A stretch of 64,000 nt of DNA from Typhlomys cinereus. Its lineage: Eukaryota > Chordata > Mammalia > Rodentia > Platacanthomyidae. The stretch covers positions 434,001 through 498,000 of the forward strand of contig JALPQD010000241.1 in assembly GCA_023101885.1 (NCBI GenBank), given 5' to 3'. A program made the position numbers and the translations under genes. Within the stretch, counting starts at the first letter, position 1; each line of letters starts with the position of its first letter. The notes beneath the pieces were generated by a model. The model had not been told where the DNA came from, searched no databases, and saw nothing but the letters and a program-made list of their open reading frames with translations. Positions 56,773 through 64,000 of this stretch are shown here, piece after piece.

Positions 56773-57720
56773 GAGTGTTAACCTCTTGAAAGAGAATACA
56801 AGCCAATGGGTGGGACTGCTATAAGCATGAATGGATAAAATGAAGAGGTGATGCATAAAGTCAAAAAGAGAAGGATGGAAGAAGGGAAGAACAGAAACTA
56901 GAATTCTTCTGTGACCAATTTCTATCTTCCATGCTAGGCTTTCTCTCAGTGTAGCCTCTCCTGCAAAGCTGAATATATCAGCATAATGCAACCAGGGTGA
57001 TCTGTGGAGATGAAAAGGAATAATATTCCCTCTTCAGAGCCTAGTGTCTGAAACAGAATTACTAAAATTCAAAGTGAAGAGCAAACTTAGCTTGGCAATG
57101 TTTCTGATATTTTCTTTTCAACAGCAGAGAGGAGCATCATCTACCTGAGTCATCTGGAACTTGTGTCTCAAGAGAATGAGAAGAACAAGACTGGAGAATG
57201 AAGAACATTCTCAGGTCATAATGCCACATTAATGCATATTTTATGCAAAAGTTATTGGAAAAACATTATTATTTGGAAAAATAAAAATAACTCTTTCCAT
57301 TGGTTAAACTTGAAGAATATAGAAACTGATGAAGGTCAGGTTATTGGTTTAAATATCAATGTGCAGTTTAGAATATCAATCTGTTGACTGTCAAATCAAT
57401 GTTAATTCCACATGTTGAAAAGACAATTCATTATATATGGTTTATGTTAGTACTATGGACATTCGCTGAAGTACAGAAATTATCTGTACAGCATCTCTAA
57501 GCAGTAATGCTTCATGTCACACTGAAAATCACAGATGCTATTTTTGACCAACTGAATATGGCTTCCTGAAAAAGGTCTGAAATTACAGTTCTTGATTGTA
57601 ATTGATTAAAGTCTGATCTAGTGATAACTGAATTACTTAGTCCTATCATTTTCAGGAAAGCTGCTATAGGAATGTCTTTCTCTTTGACATTATGTTTCAT
57701 TTTTCTGCTTTTTGTTTTAA
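56773..57720. other. Unassigned sequence
   Basis: No recognised feature. Confidence 0.4.
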
Positions 57721-57721
57721 T

Positions 57722-57868
57722 AATGTAAGGTTAATATTTATTTAGCTCAGGCTGGCCTTCAGATAGCTGTGTGGTCAAGTCTGAACTTAAAATCATATCT
57801 TTCTACTCCATCTCCCAAATGCTAAGATTCTAAACTAACCATCATTTGGCATGGTGCATGCTGCTGAG
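57722..57868 (-). mobile_element. B1-like SINE, antisense
   Basis: 'tttagctcaggctggccttc', 'gtggtcaagtctgaacttaa', 'ctactccatctcccaaatgc' and 'taagattctaaactaaccat' with 'ggcatggtgcatgctg' follow antisense B1. Confidence 0.7.
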
Positions 57869-58195
57869 ACCCATTGTCCCAATAACAGGGGCAGAGTAAT
57901 GATTCTGTTTCCCACTCTGCACTGGCTAATTACTCTGGGACATCATAAACAAAGCTCAAAGATCCAGTTCTGATCATAATCTATCATAACTAATCAAAAA
58001 AATCATAGTTAATGCCTTCAGCTGTTTCCACTGATGTATAATACTCAAACAGTAAAGTTACAGGTTGAGTAGAGTGTTCCAGGGGTATTTTTATACAAAT
58101 GCAATCATGTAGCCACAATGAAAGTAAATATGGAATTATCCCCAGAATACAGAAACTTTGTTGTGCTGATTCAGAGTCAATAAAGCACATTTTCT
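57869..58195. other. Unassigned sequence
   Basis: No recognised feature. Confidence 0.4.
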
Positions 58196-58199
58196 AAAA

Positions 58200-59020
58200 A
58201 GTAACAAGTATTCAGATCTCCATTTGCACAGATTAGTTTTTCCAGGTCATAGTATCATGTGTGTGGAATGACACATGTTTTGCTGTGTCTGCTTTCATTC
58301 CTCATTGTGTGTGAGTCTTGTATCAAAAGTTTCTTTCAATTGCTGAGTTGGTAACATTCCATTGAGTGATTAAAACACAACTTGCTTTTCCATCTTTCTG
58401 TTGATGGGCATTTGAGTTGTTTCCAGATGTGGATAATGAACATTCTTCACCATGTCTTCTGGGTTGCATATGTACTAATTATTCTTGGGAACATAACAAG
58501 GGATAAAGTTAATGACGCACAGGGTAAGCATTTTCTTGACATGAATAGTTACTCCTAGCTTTCCAAAGTATTTTGACCAATATACAATGTATGAAAGTTT
58601 CACTTACTCTGAATCTTTGCTGATTTGGGCTTTTATTTAATTTTTTTGTTGTAGCTTGATTTGTGTTTACTTAGTGAATGCTGGCTTGTCTCCATATTGA
58701 CTTATTGGTCATTTGTTTATCTATTTTTTTAGTTGCCTGTCAAGTTATTTCATCAATTTTTGATTGGATATTTTATCACTTTATTTTAATTTGTAAGACT
58801 TTTCTTAATATATTCTTGTCTCAAGTCTTATGAGGAATACATGTATTAAAATATTTTCTTCTTTTTGACTGGCCTTTCAGTTTTCTAATGATGTCTTTTC
58901 ACAAGTAGAATATTATTTTACTACTATCCATCAATATTTTAAGGTTATTGCTTCTTTGTTAAGTTTAATATTTTTCTAACCAAGACACAGAGTGACTCCT
59001 ATTGCTTTCTTATATTTTAC
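58200..59020 (-). pseudogene. Ancient LINE-1 3' end of ORF2, antisense
   Basis: The + strand reads as antisense late L1 ORF2 and 3' UTR: 'catctttctgttgatgggca', 'tttgagttgtttccagatgt', 'gaacattcttcaccatgtct', 'agggtaagcattttcttgac' and 'ctttccaaagtattttgacc'. This is the region of the classic 'mobile' L1M 3' end. No frame survives. Confidence 0.8.
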
Positions 59021-59035
59021 AGCTATAATTTATGC

Positions 59036-59300
59036 AGAAAATTAGATGGAGAGATGGCTCAGGGGTTACGATTCTGTCTTGCAAGCATAAGGTCGTGAGT
59101 TTGGATTTCAGTTCCACCTAAAAAACTTCTTGTCTTAGTGGGAAAAGCCTTTAAAAATCCCAAGAAAGAGGTAGAATCAATACAGGATGATTCGCAAAGT
59201 CACCTTTGGTCCTCCACAGGGATAGACATTGTCCTCTGATACACACACACACATACACACACGCACACATACACACACACACATACACAAACACTGTAAT
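59036..59300 (+). mobile_element. Older SINE subfamily, sense, with (CA)n tail
   Basis: The head 'gatggagagatggctcaggg' and 'gcaagcataaggtcgtgagt' is followed by 'aaatcccaagaaagaggtag', 'caatacaggatgattcgcaa' and 'tcacctttggtcctccacag', the same body as the antisense copies at 38300-38532 and 40696-40912. It ends in an interrupted CA tract (59238-59295). No perfect target duplication was found. Confidence 0.8.
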
Positions 59301-59454
59301 AAGGTTTAAAAAATTTCTATGTGGTATAAGGGCCAAGTTTCTTTATTTTTCCTCTATAGGGAATCCAAATACTACAAATTATTCATTGAAAGGAAGAATT
59401 TTTGGCTTGATATTCAAAACTTTGTGTAATTGCTGGAGAAGAGGGAACTGGTAT

Positions 59455-59860
59455 AGCTATCTTCAGTCTTTTCAGGGAGCTCCAGTTTATGAGTTGCATC
59501 CATGCTGGAGTAATCAGTCAGCATGCAGCTGTCTTCAAGTCACCATGCTTTTGTAAGAAGCCTTCATCCATTTCCTTCAAGTAACTCCAATAAGGCCATT
59601 TGTCCTCTTAAAAAGTGTACACATATCTGCTGTAAAAATATAAACTTAGTTTTGGACTGCTCTAGTTAGGTCACCTACGGGTCCATCTGGCTGAAAGTTG
59701 CTCCCTGGTTGTGCCCCCTGGGTAGCCCAAGTTTTGGATTCTTCCAGGAAATAAGTGGAAGCAGAAGAAGATTTCATGCAACACCAAAATTTAAGAATAA
59801 AGTGAGAAAAGGCCTCCATAAAACAACAGAATAGTGACCTCAGAAGACCCATTTGAGAAG
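59455..59860 (+). repeat. Unassigned dispersed repeat, copy B
   Basis: 59465-59560 aligns with copy A at 44450-44570 (shared 'cagggagctcca' and 'agtcaccatgct'). The AGAAG-rich part at 59755-59800 recalls 44668-44700. It may also be connected to the 5' part of the following L1. Confidence 0.4.
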
Positions 59861-60049
59861 CAAGGGAACACTAGAATAACTATCTCATTTTTGTTTGTTT
59901 GTTTTTGTGGGACTTTTGTTAGTGGACTCAAATAGCTGTTACCTAACACAAAGACAAACCTAGACACTGTTATCATCTAAGTGCTGAAAAGCAGCATCAC
60001 AGGGTGACGTCAAATAAAACCTACAATTAATATCTGCTCATCCTAAAAA

Positions 60050-61000
60050 CGCTAAATTCTTACAGGAAAAAAAAAACTGAAGAAGCTTAAGAATTCAAGA
60101 AAACATGTTTTCCCTCAGTATCACCAAAGATACGGCGTAAAATCCCACAAAGGATAGCCCATTAGAAGGTATGCAAAAAACCAATAACCAAGACAATGAA
60201 TTTCAAAGATTGATTATAAATTTGTTCAAAGACCTCTGAGAGAACATAGCCCGAAAACAGATATCGAAGCACTAAAAAAACCAAGGTGATCTACAAACAC
60301 GCTGAAACACTGAAAAAAAAAAAAAAAGACTGAACCAATACTAGAACAAAAAAAAATCTAAAAATCTAAAATTCAATAGAGAGTCTCAAAAATAGAACTG
60401 ATCATGTAGAAGACAAAATCTCAGAACTGGAAGGAAAGATATATAGAAACTTCAGGACACTATCAAAAGGCCGAACATATGGATCATGGGTATTGCAGAA
60501 AGAGACACACAAAAGAAAGTTCCACCATGTATAATCAATGAGATAATAGAGGAAAATTTCCCTGACCTGAAAAAGGAGATACCTTTCTGGATAAAGAGGC
60601 ATACAGAACACCAAATACTCAGGACAAAAAAAGAAGCACCCCAGGACATATGACAGGTCACATACCAAGTATACACATTAAAAATAAGGTCTTAAGAACT
60701 GCAAAACAAAAAGATCAAGTCACATTTAGAGGTAAACCCATCAAAATAACAACTGACTTCTCAATACAGTAAAAGCCAGAAGAGCCTGGAGAGATACAGT
60801 ACAAGTTCTGAATGAACACAAATGCCTACCTACATTATTATATCCAGCAAAACCACTGGCCATAGTACAAGTTGAAAGAAAAATATTTCCTGACAAAATC
60901 AAACTAAAAGACTGTATGGCCACAAAGCCAAGGCTCCAGAGAATACCGGAAGAAATGCACAAGATGGAAGGTAAGGATAAACACATCAAAGAATCTAAGT
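60050..61000 (+). pseudogene. LINE-1 ORF1 remnant, broken
   Basis: A-rich sense DNA whose short frames carry ORF1-type content, such as the middle region around 60370-60480 and the C-terminal region at 60640-60990, before the short spacer to ORF2. Many stops. Confidence 0.55.
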
Positions 61001-61024
61001 AACAAATAATATCAGACAAGAGCT

Positions 61025-63298
61025 GAGTGAGGACTAAAAAAGACAAACACCACAAAATCAACAAAATATTAGGAACCATTAAACACCTTTCAATAATAAC
61101 TTTAAATGTCAATGGGCTCATCTCCCCAGTCAAGAGACTGGGGATCAAAATTTGGATTAAACATCATGACCCATCAATTTTCTATTTCCTAGAAACATAC
61201 CTCACCTTGAAAGATAAACACTTTCTCTGGATAAAATGATAGTCAAAAGTATTCCAAGCAAATGACAAAAGGAATCAAGCAAGAGTTACCTTCTTAATTA
61301 ATATCAGACAAAACAAACTTCAAACTAAAGTAAACCATACAAAATGCAAACGGATACTACATCTTAGTAGAGGGAAAATTCAAGCAAGTAGATCTTACAA
61401 TCTTAAACATAAAGGCACCAGATATGGAAGCACCCAAATTCATCAAAAAAAAAAATTACAGGAGCCAAAACAACAAATCAACCCTAGCACAGTTGTAGCA
61501 GGAGATTTCAATAACCCCCTCATACTATTGGAAAGGTCAATGGGCCAAAAGATAAGCAGAGACATTTCCTAGAAGCCAATGAAAATGAAGATACAACCTA
61601 CTAAATCTATGGTACACATTGAAAGCAGTTGTAAGAAGAAAGTTTGTAGCACTAAATGCCTACAACACAAAAAAGGAAAGATCCTGATTAAATGGTTTAA
61701 TGTTACACCTGAAAGCCTTCAAAAAAAAAAAGGAACAAACCAACCCCAAATGTAACACACAGATAAAAATATCTAAGATCTGAGCAGAAATCAATGAATT
61801 GGAACTGAAACAAAATACAAACAAAAAAAAATCAATGAAACAAAGAGTTGGGTTTTTTTTTGAAAAGATAAACAAGATTGGCAAGCCCCTAGCTTCACTA
61901 ACCAAAAGAAGAAAAAACTCAAATCAACAAAATCAGAAATAAAAAATGAGAAATTACAACAGACACTGGGGAAATCTAGAGAATAATAAGGACATACTTT
62001 AAAAAAATTATGCTCCCTTTAATTGGACAATATTAAGGAAATGGATGAATTCCTAAACACACAAGACCCACCAAAATTGGCTCAAGATGAAATAGATATG
62101 TTAATAGCTCAATAACAAGAGATGAAATTGAAACAGTAATTATAAGTCTCCCAAATAAAAAAATCCCAGAACCAGAAGGATTCAGTGCAGAATTCTACCA
62201 GGCTTTCAGAGGCAAACTAATACCACTACTCCTCAAATTATTCCATAAAATAGAGAAGGAAAGAACACTCCTGCACTCTTTCTGTGAAGCCAATATAATT
62301 CTGATTCCAGAGCCAAATAAAGACACATCAAAGAAAGAGAATTATAGACCAATATCACTAATGAACACAGATGCAAATATCCTCAATAAAATATTAGCAA
62401 ACCAAATCCAAAGACATATCCAGAGGATCATGCACCACAATCAAGTCAGGTTCATATCAGGAATGCAAGGATGGTTTAGCATACATAAATCACTAAATGT
62501 GATTCATTGTAATAACAGGCTGAAAAAACAAAATAATATCCTCTTAATCCAAGAAGAAAAGGCATTTTACAAAAGCCAATATCCTTTCATAATAAAATTT
62601 CTGGAGAATACAGGACTGGAGGAGACCTATCTCAACTTGATAAAGGCTTATATGATAACCCTAAAGCAAGCATTATCTTAAATAGGGAAATACTTGAAGC
62701 AGTACAACTTAGATCTGAGACAAGACATCTGTCACGACTCATATTCTATATTGTGCTTGAAGTCCTAGTTAGAGCAATAAGGCAAGAAAAGGAAATAAAA
62801 AAGACATAGATAGGTATGGTAGAAGTCAAAGTAGCTCTATTTGTGAATGATATGATTCTATATTATACTCCACCAAGAAACTATTCAAGTTAATAAACAA
62901 TTTAAGTAAAGTGGCAGGCTACAAAATGTACATACAGAAATCAGTAGCTTCCCTATATACCAAGAAAAACAAGCTGAGAAAGAAATGAGATAATCAATCC
63001 CATTCTCCATAGCTAAAAGAAAATAAAATACCTTGGAATAAATTCAACCAAGGAAATCAAAGACCTCCATAATGGAAACTACAAAATACTGCTAAAATAA
63101 ATTAAAGAAGATAGTAGAAGTTGGTAAGACCAATATTGTGAAAATGACCATTCTATGCAAATCAATACACAGCTTCAATTCAATTCCAATTAGAATCCAA
63201 TGCAATTCCTCACAGGACTGGAAAAAAAACAATCTCAAACTTCATATGGAAGAACAAAATATCCCAATTAGCCAAAACAATTTTAGGAAATAAGACTG
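61025..63298 (+). pseudogene. LINE-1 ORF2 remnant with altered catalytic motif, truncated
   Basis: The endonuclease start is seen at 61081-61235 (LSIITLNVNGLISPVKR). The reverse-transcriptase part includes [20 protein letters not shown] from 62341 and the 'QVRFISGMQGWF' segment near 62440. At 62840-62863 the catalytic motif reads FVNDMILY, so the first of the paired aspartates is asparagine; this alone would abolish activity. The segment with EKKIKYLGINST-type sequence lies near 63010-63060. The domain is cut at about 63298. Confidence 0.8.
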
Positions 63299-63405
63299 CC
63301 CTCCAGAAGGATGAAGGAAAGGGAGAGAATGGGGTGGGGGGAGAGAGGGAAGCTGCAATGAATACTCAATGTTTGTTAAGTAGAAAAAAATAAAAATGGA
63401 AAAAA

Positions 63406-64000
63406 AGAACTAGGGGAATATCTTTCACATAATTAAAAATCAAAAAATGAGATGACCATATTTTCATTTATAGAATAGAATTGTTGTGTCCATTATAAAG
63501 TACAAAATTGGATATAAGCAAGTTTATTTCTAGAGTCTCAGTTTCATGGGTCTATTGTCTTTTCCTGCAGCAATACATAAACATCAGTAATTAAGGTATC
63601 TAATGGTATTTAGTAGTATAATTAAATCGCTATTAAAATGCTCACATATATACTCATGATGTGTATTTTGATTGAAGTTAATTTTAGAAACTTGATCAGA
63701 AAAATTAATACCTAAAAATAAAAACCTCAGCCCTTAGCTATGGCATATTTTTTCAAATCTCTTTAGTATTTCTTACTTTTCCAAATTTTAATTTACCTAT
63801 GTTGGCCATATCTTGTCAGATTTTCTTCCAGAGATTTAGAGTTTGATGCTATTTCAAAGTATTTTAAAGTGTTTTAGAATATTTGATTATTTGTTGTTTA
63901 TACATGCTTCCTTTAGCAGTCAACAGTTTGATAAAAAATGCAATTTGTCATGATAGTATTTGTTTTTACTTTTCTTAGTGTTTGTTGATTTTCTTGAATA
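63406..64000. other. Unassigned AT-rich sequence
   Basis: AT-rich with T-rich runs resembling antisense old L1 near 63830-64000, but not placed. Confidence 0.3.

Larger units (their letters stand above)
60030..63405 (+). mobile_element. LINE-1, sense, inactive, with internal deletion
   Basis: A second long sense L1. An ORF1 remnant (about 60050-61000) is followed by an ORF2 remnant (61025-63298). At about 63298, in the middle of ORF2 ('ccaaaacaattttaggaaat'), the sequence jumps directly to a G/A-rich 3' UTR-like end (63299-63405) with an A-rich tail. Compared with the L1 at 24.6-31.0 kb, the missing part corresponds to about 28780-30880, some 2 kb. All frames are broken. Confidence 0.8.

Noticed and set aside
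60741..61148. 135-codon minus-strand frame with hydrophobic stretches suggesting a membrane protein
   Set aside because: It is antisense to A-rich LINE-1 ORF1/ORF2 sequence; poly-A-rich codons read in reverse give Leu/Phe/Ser-rich pseudo-membrane segments.
1..64000. Search for a protein-coding gene, a gene cluster or a novel defence-type system
   Set aside because: No multi-exon pattern with matching splice sites, no conserved domains outside LINE-1 remnants, and no prokaryotic organisation were seen; the DNA is mammalian intergenic or intronic.

Overview
This window looks like rodent genomic DNA, most plausibly from a myomorph (mouse-like) lineage. It carries B1-, ID-, B3/B2- and B4-type SINEs, an MT/ORR1-like MaLR LTR, Lx-like LINE-1 3' ends, and mammal-wide fossils (MIR, MER5- and MER2-like DNA transposons, an MLT1-like LTR). 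The most recently active SINE family here shares the B2-type tRNA-like head but has a GC-rich body that I do not recognise from mouse or rat. That suggests another lineage, such as a mole-rat or jerboa relative, but species cannot be fixed from sequence alone.

I find no protein-coding gene that I can defend. Open frames are short, start and stop inside recognisable repeats or (CA)n/(GA)n tracts, or lack splice context and family resemblance. The only coding-type signal is the decayed ORF1 and ORF2 of LINE-1 elements. No CRISPR array, bacterial feature or functional RNA gene was seen, apart from the tRNA-like heads of SINEs.

Layout: 1-9.5 kb holds mixed old repeats (B3, B1+ID, MT-like LTR, L1 3' ends, MER5, B4, MIR). 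9.5-11.1 kb is the longest repeat-poor, GC-richer stretch and the best candidate for a conserved non-coding element. 11.1-18.7 kb is SINE-rich, with two young SINEs with target-site duplications, an MLT1 LTR and a young L1 3' end. 18.3-23.1 kb is an ancient antisense L1 with nested ID and B1, followed by MER2-like fragments. 24.6-31.0 kb is a near-full-length dead L1 on the + strand. 31.1-34.2 kb has two solo-type LTRs, one lying inside a (CA)n tract. 34.2-46.3 kb is mostly unassigned, with a perfect 115-bp local duplication, nested SINEs and MIRs. 46.3-48.1 kb is a young L1 with a 5' inversion and a target-site duplication. 48.1-58.2 kb is mostly unassigned with a few SINEs. 58.2-63.4 kb has an antisense L1 end, an older SINE, and a dead sense L1 with a large internal deletion.

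No novel gene system was found. The points of interest are retrotransposition footprints, a young SINE family with an unusual GC-rich body, the perfect local duplication, and one possible regulatory island.
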